Positions 1-6,489 are shown, counted from the stretch's first letter. The stretch: 7,649 bases of DNA from Candidatus Hecatellales archaeon (GCA_003662515.1 QMYF01000015.1:1-7649), one strand, 5' to 3'. Notes: generated from the sequence alone by a model not told the origin. Numbers and translations are program-made.

Positions 1-1
1 C

Positions 2-571
2 CAAATTTACTATGGCTTCAACCTTTTCGGAGGCTTTGAGATTGCTAGGGCTATCCACATGCTGGCAGCCATCCTCCTAGCCATCTGGTATCTTCCCGTC
101 CAATTCTACTATCTGATAGCCACCGGGGAAATCAGGGATTTCCTGCTCTCCTTCGACGATATACGCTTCCAGTTTTATGCTGTTGGAAACTTCATGAAGC
201 TTTTCCGCTTCTACCCTGTTTACTCCATCTATGACACCATGCGCCGCCAATACTTCAGAAAATATAATGCTGGGCAGAAGTTTCTCTTCTGGCTTGACCT
301 TGTAGCCGTACTGCTCATAGGCTTAACGGGAATAGCCATGTATTGGCCCGACTTTTTCGCAGGTTTCCTTCCGCTCATCGGCTGGGCGGGAGGCCTAGCC
401 CTTATCCGTTCCATTCACTTCTTCCTCTTCTGGTATTTCATTGCAACCACTGCTGTCCACGTGTATTTGGGCATGATACCGGTGAACTGGGAGCATTTCA
501 AGTCGATTTTCACCGGGAAATCTAGGGAGAAGGCTAAGCCGGCTATAACCTCGCTTAGAAAGCGTAGGTAG
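2..571 (+). CDS. b-type cytochrome membrane subunit of a hydrogenase or formate dehydrogenase (3' part)
   Basis: This is the C-terminal part of an integral-membrane dihaem cytochrome b of the Ni/Fe-hydrogenase b-subunit / formate dehydrogenase gamma family, which carries electrons between a periplasmic-side oxidoreductase and the quinone pool. The frame is open to the left edge, so the start lies outside; 189 residues are visible. Three hydrophobic segments lie at about 20-40, 95-115 and 137-160. Candidate haem ligands are H19 (RAIHM), H139 (RSIHF) and H153 (AVHVY), in the spacing typical of the family. The motif KYNAGQKFLFW (88-98) before the second visible helix is shared by FdnI-like gamma subunits and some hydrogenase cytochromes. 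The C-terminus is short and basic (RKRR), as expected for a cytoplasmic tail. hypE follows after 72 bases on the same strand, which favours a hydrogenase partner, but the catalytic subunits are not in view. Family membership is clear; the partner enzyme is inferred. Confidence 0.8.
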   Translation, partial: QIYYGFNLFGGFEIARAIHMLAAILLAIWYLPVQFYYLIATGEIRDFLLSFDDIRFQFYAVGNFMKLFRFYPVYSIYDTMRRQYFRKYNAGQKFLFWLDLVAVLLIGLTGIAMYWPDFFAGFLPLIGWAGGLALIRSIHFFLFWYFIATTAVHVYLGMIPVNWEHFKSIFTGKSREKAKPAITSLRKRR

Positions 572-643
572 GCTTAAGGAAAGATTTTTCACCAGCCTCC
601 CCCTCCCTTATCCTAGCCTTCTCCGCGTGGGGGAGCCTGGAGC

Positions 644-1696
644 ATGGAAAGAATTACCATGAGCCATGGGGCAGGAGGCATCTTAACCCTTCAACTCATA
701 AAAAAATTCATGCTTAAACATTTGGGCGGAAGCCCCTTCGAGGTTCCGCTGGAAGCTTTAGACGATGCGGCGGTGGTGGAAGACTGGGTTTTAAAGTCTG
801 ACGGCCACACGGTTAAGCCGCTGTTTTTCCCTGGGGGAGACATTGGGAGGCTGGCTGTTTCCGGGACGGTGAACGACATAGCCGTTATGGGGGCTGAGCC
901 TGTGGCTTTGGCTGCGGGAATAATCTTGGAGGAAGGCTTACCCTTGAAGGATTTGGAGAGGGTGGTAGCCAGCATGGGGGAAACCTGCAGGGAGGCTGGA
1001 GTTTGGATTATTACGGGAGACACGAAGGTGGTTGAGAGGGGAAGCCTTGGAGGCATGGTGATAACCACTTCCGGGATAGGGCGGCGCAGCCAGGCTTTAG
1101 AACACAACCTTTCCGTGGTTAAACGTTTCAGGCCTGAGTTTAAGGCTAGGTGGCTTCTAGACTCCAACCTTAAGCCTGGAGACAAAATAATTGTTTCAGG
1201 AACCGTCGGCGACCATGGAATAGCTTTGCTCTCCTTCCGGGAGGGCTACGGCTTCGGCTATGAGCTTCAGTCCGATGTGGCCCCCCTCAATAAGCTTGCC
1301 TTAAAGCTTCTAGGCGAGGTTGGAGGCATAGTTGCCATGAAGGATCCTACGCGGGGAGGCTTATCCAACAGCCTGAACGAGTGGGCTGAAAAATCTAAGG
1401 TTGGAATTCTCATCCGTGAGGAGGCAATTCCCATCCGTGAAGGGGTTAGAGCTGCCTGCGAAATGTTGGGAATCGACCCGTTAGAGGTGGGGAATGAGGG
1501 TAAACTTGTGATAGGTGTTGTTCCCGAGAAGGCTGAAGAAGTTTTAGAAGCATTAAGAAGCCATCCTCAGGGCAGAGAAGCGCAGATAATTGGAGAAGCC
1601 ACCGACAGTTATGAGGGAGTTATCCTTGAGACGGCTATTGGAGGTAGAAGAATTCTTCCTCCACCTGCTGGAGACCCTATCCCCCGAATTTGCTAA
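644..1696 (+). CDS. hypE: Hydrogenase maturation protein HypE (carbamoyl dehydratase)
   Basis: HypE accepts a carbamoyl group from HypF on its C-terminal cysteine and dehydrates it with ATP to a thiocyanate, the source of the cyanide ligands of the NiFe site; it acts in the cytoplasm with HypF and HypC-HypD. The 350-residue product has the AIRS/PurM-like fold signature: N-terminal ERITMSHGAGG (2-12), ALDDAAVV (38-45), GGDIGRLAVSGTVNDIAVMGA (64-84), TGDTKVVERG (124-133), SGTVGDHGIALLS (185-197) and DPTRGGL (234-240). It ends in the canonical PRIC with the catalytic C350. Residues about 147-171 form an insertion between the GIG and PGD motifs, longer than in bacterial HypE. The start at 644 is supported by GGGGGAG at 629-635, 8 bases upstream, and by alignment of the N-terminus; the ATG at 659 would remove conserved residues. 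It probably shares a transcript with the upstream cytochrome gene and is separated from the other five hyp genes, which lie on the opposite strand. Confidence 0.97.
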   Translation: MERITMSHGAGGILTLQLIKKFMLKHLGGSPFEVPLEALDDAAVVEDWVLKSDGHTVKPLFFPGGDIGRLAVSGTVNDIAVMGAEPVALAAGIILEEGLPLKDLERVVASMGETCREAGVWIITGDTKVVERGSLGGMVITTSGIGRRSQALEHNLSVVKRFRPEFKARWLLDSNLKPGDKIIVSGTVGDHGIALLSFREGYGFGYELQSDVAPLNKLALKLLGEVGGIVAMKDPTRGGLSNSLNEWAEKSKVGILIREEAIPIREGVRAACEMLGIDPLEVGNEGKLVIGVVPEKAEEVLEALRSHPQGREAQIIGEATDSYEGVILETAIGGRRILPPPAGDPIPRIC

Positions 1697-1706
1697 GGCC
1701 TTTTTA
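1697..1706 (+). terminator. Possible T-rich termination site after hypE
   Basis: T5 at 1701-1705 follows the hypE stop by four bases and overlaps the end of the convergent hypD. Archaeal RNA polymerase commonly terminates at short U-runs without a hairpin. A small AAGGCCTT palindrome at 1695-1702 adjoins it. One short T-run is weak evidence. Confidence 0.25.
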
Positions 1707-2789
1707 CAGCTGCCTAAACCTGTACTTGTATTCTATGTTGCATAGGCCCTCAATGGACACCATGCAGGGGCCTATGGGCCGCCTTGGAGTGCAGGCTTTC
1801 CCGAAAAGGGGGCAGTCCCAAGGGTCTGCTACCCCCCGGAGGATTTCCCCGCAACGGCATCCTTCCTTTTCAGGGGAAACGTAGGGTGGAAGCTCCTCCA
1901 GCCAGTCTTCATATTTAAGCCTGGCATCATATTTCTCGTATTCCCTTCTCAGCTTCATTCCGGAGGAGGGTATGAGGGGGAAGCCTCTCCACTCCACATT
2001 GCAGGCCTCAAAAACCCGGTCCATCGCCTCCAAGGCTTTAGGGTTTCCCTCAAACCTCACGCTCCTCGTATACTCGTTTTCCACCTCAGCTTTCCCTTCG
2101 GCAAGCTGCCTGCAAAGCATGTAGACAGCCATGAGGAGGTCCAAAGGCTCAAAGCCTGCTATCACTTGGGGGATGCGGAATCTCCGGGAAATGGGGAGGT
2201 AGGGTTTCACCCCTATAATGGTGCTTACATGCCCGGGCTCGATCAGCCCGTTAAGCTTCACCTCCCCCATTTGGAGGAGAGCCTCAATAGCCGGAGGAAT
2301 ATACCGGTGACAGTTCAGAATGGTGAAGTTTTCCGGGGGGTTTGAAAGCAGCACCGCCGCCGTGCTTGGAGCCGTAGTTTCAAAGCCCACAGCGAGAAAA
2401 ACTGTTTCCAAGCCTCGCTCAGCAAGCTTCAAGGCGTCTTCAACACTGTAAACCACGCGGACATCACAGCCTTCCGCCCTGAGGTCTAGAAGGCTTTTCC
2501 CGCCTCCGCAGGGAACCCTTGAAGCGTCGCCGAAGGTGGCTAGGGTTACCCCTTTCCTAGCCAAAACCGCGGCTTCCACATATTCCCGGTCGGTTGTCAC
2601 GCATACGGGGCAGCCTGGACCCTGCCTTACCTCCACGTTGACCCTGCGGAGAAGCTCGTCCAGCCCGAAGCGCACCAAGGTGTCTTGATGGGTTCCGCAG
2701 ACATGCATGAACCGAACCTTGCCGAGGTTAAGCCTGCGGATGGCTTCCAGGATTTTCTCGGCGAGGTGGCGGTCTCTAAACTGGAACAT
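1704..2789 (-). CDS. hypD: Hydrogenase maturation protein HypD (Fe-S scaffold for Fe(CN)2CO assembly)
   Basis: HypD is the iron-sulfur protein that, complexed with HypC, assembles the Fe(CN)2CO moiety before its insertion into the hydrogenase large subunit. The 361-residue product shows MHVCGTHQ (28-35, with C31 and H34), GPGCPVC (57-63, with C60 and C63), LAVGFETTAP (132-141), EPGHVSTIIG (184-193), IAGFEPLDLL (210-219), NEYTRSV (238-244) and EWRGFPLIPSSG (266-277). A C-terminal cysteine-rich segment, including DCPLFGKAC (325-333) and PIGPCMVSIEGLC (338-350), houses the [4Fe-4S] cluster. The open frame extends to 2867, but the start is placed at 2789: GAGGTG lies at 2806-2801, the protein then matches the family length, and hypA ends only 8 bases upstream. 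One oddity is Cys94 in the RVPC segment, where the family normally has RVPG. It is the last gene of the minus-strand hyp operon and converges on hypE. Confidence 0.97.
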   Translation of the reverse strand: MFQFRDRHLAEKILEAIRRLNLGKVRFMHVCGTHQDTLVRFGLDELLRRVNVEVRQGPGCPVCVTTDREYVEAAVLARKGVTLATFGDASRVPCGGGKSLLDLRAEGCDVRVVYSVEDALKLAERGLETVFLAVGFETTAPSTAAVLLSNPPENFTILNCHRYIPPAIEALLQMGEVKLNGLIEPGHVSTIIGVKPYLPISRRFRIPQVIAGFEPLDLLMAVYMLCRQLAEGKAEVENEYTRSVRFEGNPKALEAMDRVFEACNVEWRGFPLIPSSGMKLRREYEKYDARLKYEDWLEELPPYVSPEKEGCRCGEILRGVADPWDCPLFGKACTPRRPIGPCMVSIEGLCNIEYKYRFRQL

Positions 2790-2797
2790 TCCCCAGG

Positions 2798-3169
2798 CTA
2801 CACCTCGATTTTTATGGATTTCACGATGAACTCTCTTCCCTCCACAATTTTGACTTCTCCCCCACATTTGGGGCAGCGGAGCAGGGGGATTCCCAGGTGA
2901 AAGTAGGGGTCATCTTTAACTTCTATTCCGCCTTTATAGCCGCATTTAGGGCATTCCACCAGAGGAGGCTTCTCTTGAACGTTAAGCTTCGACCCCTCCA
3001 GCAAGGTGTCTTTGGAGAGGATCTCATAGGCAAACTTCACCTGCTCAGGGTTAAGGAAGCTAAGTCTCCCAATGATGAGGTTAACCTCCACCACCCGTTT
3101 GGCCTTCCGCTTTTCAGCCTCAGCTAAAACAAGGTCAACCAGCTGGCTGGCTGCTGAAAACTCGTGCAT
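2798..3169 (-). CDS. hypA: Hydrogenase nickel incorporation protein HypA
   Basis: HypA is the nickel chaperone that, with HypB, delivers Ni to the hydrogenase large subunit after the Fe(CN)2CO unit is in place. The 123-residue product starts with MHEFS, the family signature in which the N-terminal amine and His2 bind nickel. Its zinc-binding domain has two CPKC pairs (C73/C76 and C99/C102) separated by 22 residues, longer than the usual bacterial spacing and reminiscent of archaeal HypA. The frame is open upstream to a TTG at 3184, but 3169 is chosen because it puts MH at the N-terminus, where it is functionally required, and because TGAGGAG at 3183-3177 sits 7 bases before this ATG. It lies between hypB (15-base gap) and hypD (8-base gap), so co-transcription is almost certain. 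Confidence 0.97.
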   Translation of the reverse strand: MHEFSAASQLVDLVLAEAEKRKAKRVVEVNLIIGRLSFLNPEQVKFAYEILSKDTLLEGSKLNVQEKPPLVECPKCGYKGGIEVKDDPYFHLGIPLLRCPKCGGEVKIVEGREFIVKSIKIEV

Positions 3170-3184
3170 CCCTCCACTCCTCAA

Positions 3185-3856
3185 CTAAAGATTTAAAACC
3201 TCGATAAGCTGGTCCACGCCTAAACCTGTCTTACAGCTTGTCTTAACTATGCTTAGTTTGGGGTTAATCTTCTTTAATTCCTCTTCAAGCTTAGCTACGT
3301 TGACTCCCACGATTTCGGCCAGGTCAACCTTGTTTAAGGCCACCACGTCTACTGCTTGGAAGGTTAAGGGGTGCTTAACGATTATGTAGGGGCTGTCGAT
3401 AACGCTGACAACGGCAACCCTCCTGTGGGCTCCCAAAGGGAAATCCGCTGGACAAATAATATTTCCAACATTTTCAATGAAGATTAAATCTAAACTGTTT
3501 AGGGGGAGACTTTGGAGAGCCCTAGCGACAAGGTTAGCGTCGAGATGACATTCTCTCCCGGTGTTAACTTGAACCACTTGGACGCCGTGGCGGCTTAAAA
3601 TCTCCATGTCAATGGTGGTGGTTAAATCTCCGCCTATCACGCCTATCCGATATTTGCCTTTAAGCTTTCCCACCAGTCTCTCAATGAGGCTTGTTTTGCC
3701 TGAACCCACAGAACCCATGAAGTCTATGGCTCTAATTCCATACTTCTCGAGAAGCCTGCGGTTAGCCTCCGCCAGCTCAAGATTCTTCTTCTGCAGGTTC
3801 AGGTCTAACTCTATGTCTAATGCCTCTCCTTCCCGGGCTTCCACAACCTTAACCAT
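3185..3856 (-). CDS. hypB: Hydrogenase nickel incorporation GTPase HypB
   Basis: HypB is a SIMIBI-class GTPase that works with HypA in nickel insertion. The 223-residue product contains the P-loop GSVGSGKT (48-55), GDLTTTID (76-83), NTGRECHLDA (98-107) with the metal-binding C103 and H104, IENVGNIICPADF (127-139) with C135, and the guanine-specificity motif NKVD (175-178). It lacks both the N-terminal CxxCGC metal site of Escherichia coli HypB and any His-rich nickel-storage tract, as in the short archaeal forms. The loop at 151-163 (SVIDSPYIIVKHP) departs from the common SVTEGxDKPLKYP form. The frame runs upstream to 3958, but that extension overlaps hypC; the ATG at 3856 lies 4 bases after the hypC stop and has AGGAG at 3873-3869, 12 bases upstream, so it is the better start. 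Confidence 0.96.
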   Translation of the reverse strand: MVKVVEAREGEALDIELDLNLQKKNLELAEANRRLLEKYGIRAIDFMGSVGSGKTSLIERLVGKLKGKYRIGVIGGDLTTTIDMEILSRHGVQVVQVNTGRECHLDANLVARALQSLPLNSLDLIFIENVGNIICPADFPLGAHRRVAVVSVIDSPYIIVKHPLTFQAVDVVALNKVDLAEIVGVNVAKLEEELKKINPKLSIVKTSCKTGLGVDQLIEVLNL

Positions 3857-3860
3857 GGTT

Positions 3861-4088
3861 TTAACGCTCTCCTGCGGAGAGGATTTCCTCCCAAAGCTTG
3901 AGGGTTCGCTCCGCCTCCTCTCTGTCGAGAAGCTGAATGGCGAAGCCGGCATGCACAATCACATAGTCTCCTTCCTTAACATTCTCTAGAAGCGAGACGT
4001 TTACCTCTCGGGTGACGCCTCCTCCAAAATCCACCTTAGCTTTAGCCCCGTGAACCTCTAGAACTCTGGCAGGTATGGCCAGGCACAT
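3861..4088 (-). CDS. hypC: Hydrogenase assembly chaperone HypC/HybG
   Basis: HypC is the small chaperone that binds HypD during Fe(CN)2CO assembly and escorts the iron unit to the large-subunit precursor. The 75-residue product begins MCLAIPARV, the family signature; after removal of Met1, Cys2 becomes the N-terminal residue that binds the iron moiety and the large subunit. The conserved GDYVIVHAGFAI block (40-51) supplies the second conserved residue, H46. Its length is typical of the family. AAGGAG at 4096-4091 lies only 2 bases before the ATG, a short spacing, but the MCLAIP start leaves no doubt about the N-terminus. It lies 47 bases downstream of hypF and 4 bases upstream of hypB. Confidence 0.98.
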   Translation of the reverse strand: MCLAIPARVLEVHGAKAKVDFGGGVTREVNVSLLENVKEGDYVIVHAGFAIQLLDREEAERTLKLWEEILSAGER

Positions 4089-4107
4089 TGCTCCTTCCCG
4101 GCTTAAG

Positions 4108-4128
4108 AAGCCTAATTGTCATAGGCTT
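4108..4128. repeat. Perfect 7-bp inverted repeat in the hypF-hypC gap
   Basis: Arms AAGCCTA (4108-4114) and TAGGCTT (4122-4128) are perfectly complementary around a 7-base loop. They fill much of the 47-base gap between hypF and hypC and overlap the edge of the possible TATA box. On the minus-strand transcript this could be a hairpin tuning the hypF/hypC ratio or a protein-binding operator. On the plus strand it is followed by T5, resembling a terminator, but no plus-strand gene ends there. The arms contain the AAGCCT/AGGCTT hexamer that is common throughout the window, which raises the chance of coincidence. Confidence 0.4.
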
Positions 4129-4134
4129 TTTAAA
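4127..4134 (-). promoter_or_regulatory. Possible internal TATA-like box before hypC
   Basis: On the minus strand TTTAAAAA, preceded by an A/T-rich, purine-rich stretch, is centred about 42 bases before the hypC ATG. An archaeal start about 25 bases downstream would give a short leader that still contains the AAGGAG ribosome binding site. It could drive hypCBAD independently of hypF. Evidence is weak because short A/T runs occur by chance. Confidence 0.25.
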
Positions 4135-4135
4135 C

Positions 4136-6421
4136 TTATTTTTCCATCCCCGCCTTAAAGGCTTGACCCAGCGATAAGCCTCCATCCCCCGGAGGAACCT
4201 GAAGGTTCACGTAAACCTTCAAGCCTCGGCTTTCAACCCTCCGTCTGAAAGTTGAAGTGATATGGTGGTTGAAGGCCACTCCGCCAGTGAAGCCTACAGC
4301 CTTCAACCCCAACCTTTCAGCCTCAGAACATGCCAGCTCAGCTAGGGCTTCCGCCAAATACTCCTCAACACTGTAAGCCAGATCTTCAACTCTAAACCTG
4401 CCTAAGCCCTCCATTAAGGCAATCATTAAACCTGAAGTTTTCACGGTTCCCCCCTCAATTTCCGGCTTTAAATCTAGAACCCTCCTTCCATGGTGGGCTT
4501 TCGCCTCCAGCTTCATGGCTGGCTCCCCCTCATAGGTTCTCCGGTGGCAAATGTCGAGGATGGCTGCGGCGGCATCCAGAATTCTCCCCGCGCTAGTAGT
4601 GGTTAGGTAGCGGCCTTTTTCAAACGTTTTCATGATGGTTTCAGCCTCCTTTCGGCCGTGGGGAAGCCATCGTGAACGGTTTAAAAGCCATTCTTCAGCT
4701 TTCTCATAGCCAGCTTTCGCCAGGACGCCGTAGGCCATTCTGTCAGGGTAGAGGGCTGCAAGGTCTCCGCCGAGGAGAGGCTGCTCCTCGAGGTGTCCAA
4801 GCCTCCTCCACTCGTCGACCGAACAGTAGAGAATTTCGCCTCCCCAAGCTTTCCCGTCAACCCCATAGCCGAACCCATCACATACCACGGCTAAAATCTC
4901 CTCTAAGTCATGTTCAGCCAGAAGGCTTAACGCGTGAGCGTAGTGATGTTGAACTTGGCTTAGACTACAGTTGTATTCCTCGGCGTGTTTTCTGGCTAGG
5001 AGGGTGGAGGCGAAACGCGGGTGAAGGTCGCAGGCCAGCCTCTCAGGCCTAGCCCCGGTAAGGCGGAGTAAATGTCGGACAGTTCTGTCTAAATATTCGA
5101 CACCTTCAAGTCTTTCAACCTCGCCCACATACTGGCTGAGGAAAGCTTTATCCTCGAAGGCCACGCAAGCTGTGACGTTCTCTTCAGCCCCGTAGGCTAC
5201 CACGCTTCTCTTAAGTTTAACCTTCAGCCTTACAGGTGCTGGAGCATAGCCTCGGGAACGTCTAATGAAGGTTGGCTTTCCATCCACCAGCCGCACCACG
5301 GAGTCGTCGCACTTCTGAGCTATCCTGCGTTCGTGGAGGAGGAAGTAGTCCACGAACCTGCTCAGCTTCTTTAAGGCTTCCTCATTGTCGGAGATGATGG
5401 GTTCACCTGAAAGGTTTCCGCTGGTCATGATTAGGGCTGGCTCCTCTCTGGCTCCCTCAAAGAGGAGGTAGTGAAGCCCTGTGTAGGGAAGCATTACACC
5501 TATATTGTGGAGGCCGGGAGCAATATCCTCCGCCAAATAATATTCACGGCTCTTATTCAGCAGCACTATAGGCCTTTCAGGCGAGGTTAAAAGCCTCCTT
5601 TCAACCTCTCCCACCTCGGCGAAGGTTTCCACAGCTTCAAGGTTTCTCCCCATAACGGCAAAGGGCTTCTGCTCCCTATACTTGGCCTTCCTAAGCTTCC
5701 TGACAGGTTCAGACTTAAGGGTGGAAGCCGCTATGTGGAAGCCTCCAATCCCCTTAACAGCCACAATAAAACCTTCAGAGACAAGCTTACCAGCCTCCAC
5801 GAAGGGGTCTCTGCAGGGGACCTCTTTCCCTCTGCAGTCTACCAAGAGAGCTTTAGGCCCACAGACAGGGCAAGCCACGGTTTGGGCGTGAAACCTGCGG
5901 TTTGAAGGGTCTGTGTATTCGCGAAAACATTCAGGACACATTTCGAAATCTCTCATGGTGGTGTTAGGCCTATCGTAGGGCAGCCTCTCGATTATGGTGT
6001 ATCTTGGCCCGCAAAGAGTGCAGGTTATGAAATAATATTTATGGCGTCGGTTTGAAGGATCCAAAAACTCTCTGAGGCATTGGTCGCAGATAGCTATGTC
6101 AGGCGGTATGATGGAACCGGCTTTCTCCCGTTTATCTAAGCTCTCCAAAATTTTAAACTCTCGGAAGCCTTCTTCCCTAGATTGAAAGTTTACGTCAAGC
6201 CTGTTTATGACGGCTGGAGCCGGCTTTTCCCTCCTAATGTCCTCTATGAAGCTTTCAATGTTCTCCTTGGACCCTTCAACGACGATTTCCACACCTGCGT
6301 CTCCAAGGTTTCTAACATAGCCTTTAAGGCCGCGGCTAACAGCCAGCCTGTAAATGAAAGGCCGGAAGCCTACTCCCTGAACTATCCCTGAAACCTTGAT
6401 CTCCGCCTTCAAGCCTCTCAT
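4136..6421 (-). CDS. hypF: Carbamoyltransferase HypF
   Basis: HypF converts carbamoyl phosphate and ATP to carbamoyl-adenylate and transfers the carbamoyl group to the C-terminal Cys of HypE. The 761-residue product, of normal family length, has all four parts. The acylphosphatase-like domain (about 5-92) has VQGVGFRPFIYRLA. A double zinc-finger region has four CxxC pairs (C112/C115, C134/C137, C162/C165, C184/C187). The YrdC-like adenylating domain (about 205-395) has KGIGGFHIA, KPFAVM, GVMLPYTGLH, MTSGNLSGEPI and CDDSVVR. The Kae1-like domain (about 405-760) has CDLHPRFAST, the metal-binding QHHYAH (491-496), CDGFGYG (514-520), TSAGRILDA, GFTGGVAFN and PPGDGGLSLGQ. Departures from consensus include QYVGEVE at 430-436 (usually QHIGDLE) and LLGGD at 549-553 (usually LPGGD). 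No clear Shine-Dalgarno precedes the ATG at 6421. It is the first gene of the minus-strand hyp operon, divergent from hydB. Confidence 0.98.
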   Translation of the reverse strand: MRGLKAEIKVSGIVQGVGFRPFIYRLAVSRGLKGYVRNLGDAGVEIVVEGSKENIESFIEDIRREKPAPAVINRLDVNFQSREEGFREFKILESLDKREKAGSIIPPDIAICDQCLREFLDPSNRRHKYYFITCTLCGPRYTIIERLPYDRPNTTMRDFEMCPECFREYTDPSNRRFHAQTVACPVCGPKALLVDCRGKEVPCRDPFVEAGKLVSEGFIVAVKGIGGFHIAASTLKSEPVRKLRKAKYREQKPFAVMGRNLEAVETFAEVGEVERRLLTSPERPIVLLNKSREYYLAEDIAPGLHNIGVMLPYTGLHYLLFEGAREEPALIMTSGNLSGEPIISDNEEALKKLSRFVDYFLLHERRIAQKCDDSVVRLVDGKPTFIRRSRGYAPAPVRLKVKLKRSVVAYGAEENVTACVAFEDKAFLSQYVGEVERLEGVEYLDRTVRHLLRLTGARPERLACDLHPRFASTLLARKHAEEYNCSLSQVQHHYAHALSLLAEHDLEEILAVVCDGFGYGVDGKAWGGEILYCSVDEWRRLGHLEEQPLLGGDLAALYPDRMAYGVLAKAGYEKAEEWLLNRSRWLPHGRKEAETIMKTFEKGRYLTTTSAGRILDAAAAILDICHRRTYEGEPAMKLEAKAHHGRRVLDLKPEIEGGTVKTSGLMIALMEGLGRFRVEDLAYSVEEYLAEALAELACSEAERLGLKAVGFTGGVAFNHHITSTFRRRVESRGLKVYVNLQVPPGDGGLSLGQAFKAGMEK

Positions 6422-6469
6422 ATCTTGGAGGCTGGGCTTGCTTTTATCTCTGTTGGAGAGGTGTAGTTA

Positions 6470-6480
6470 GTTTTAAGTAT
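6470..6480. promoter_or_regulatory. Candidate bidirectional TATA-like element for hypF and hydB
   Basis: The AT-rich GTTTTAAGTAT reads TTTTAAGTA on the plus strand and TACTTAAAA on the minus strand. It lies about 55 to 65 bases before the hydB ATG and about 50 to 58 bases before the hypF ATG. With the archaeal spacing of about 25 bases from TATA box to transcription start, each gene would have a leader of roughly 25 to 40 bases. No bacterial -35/-10 pair stands out. The assignment rests on composition and position only. Confidence 0.35.
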
Positions 6481-6489
6481 TCTTCAAGG

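Noticed and set aside
586..590. T5 run after the cytochrome gene as a terminator separating it from hypE
   Set aside because: The run is short, has no hairpin, and no promoter-like sequence follows before hypE in the remaining C-rich gap, so read-through into hypE is more likely.
691..1185. Long open frame antisense to hypE (164 codons, minus strand)
   Set aside because: It lies wholly inside hypE, has no recognisable domain or ribosome binding site, and its low-complexity Ser/Pro/Lys-rich composition is what the reverse strand of a real gene gives.
1695..1702. AAGGCCTT palindrome between hypE and hypD as a bidirectional hairpin terminator
   Set aside because: An 8-base palindrome with no loop cannot form a stable hairpin; only the T-run was kept, at low confidence.
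2790..2867. N-terminal extension of hypD by 26 codons
   Set aside because: It would overlap most of the hypA 3' end, adds no conserved sequence, and the ATG at 2789 has a suitable upstream GAGGTG and gives the normal HypD N-terminus.
3857..3958. N-terminal extension of hypB by 34 codons
   Set aside because: The extra residues come from the reading of hypC in another frame, are Ser/Arg-rich without metal-binding Cys or His clusters, and the ATG at 3856 has its own ribosome binding site.
3606..3989. Plus-strand open frame of 127 codons across hypB and hypC
   Set aside because: It is antisense to two unambiguous genes, spans their junction and shows no family motif.
4672..5052. Plus-strand open frame of 126 codons inside hypF
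   Set aside because: It is antisense to the conserved Kae1-like domain of HypF, with no ribosome binding site or recognisable motif.
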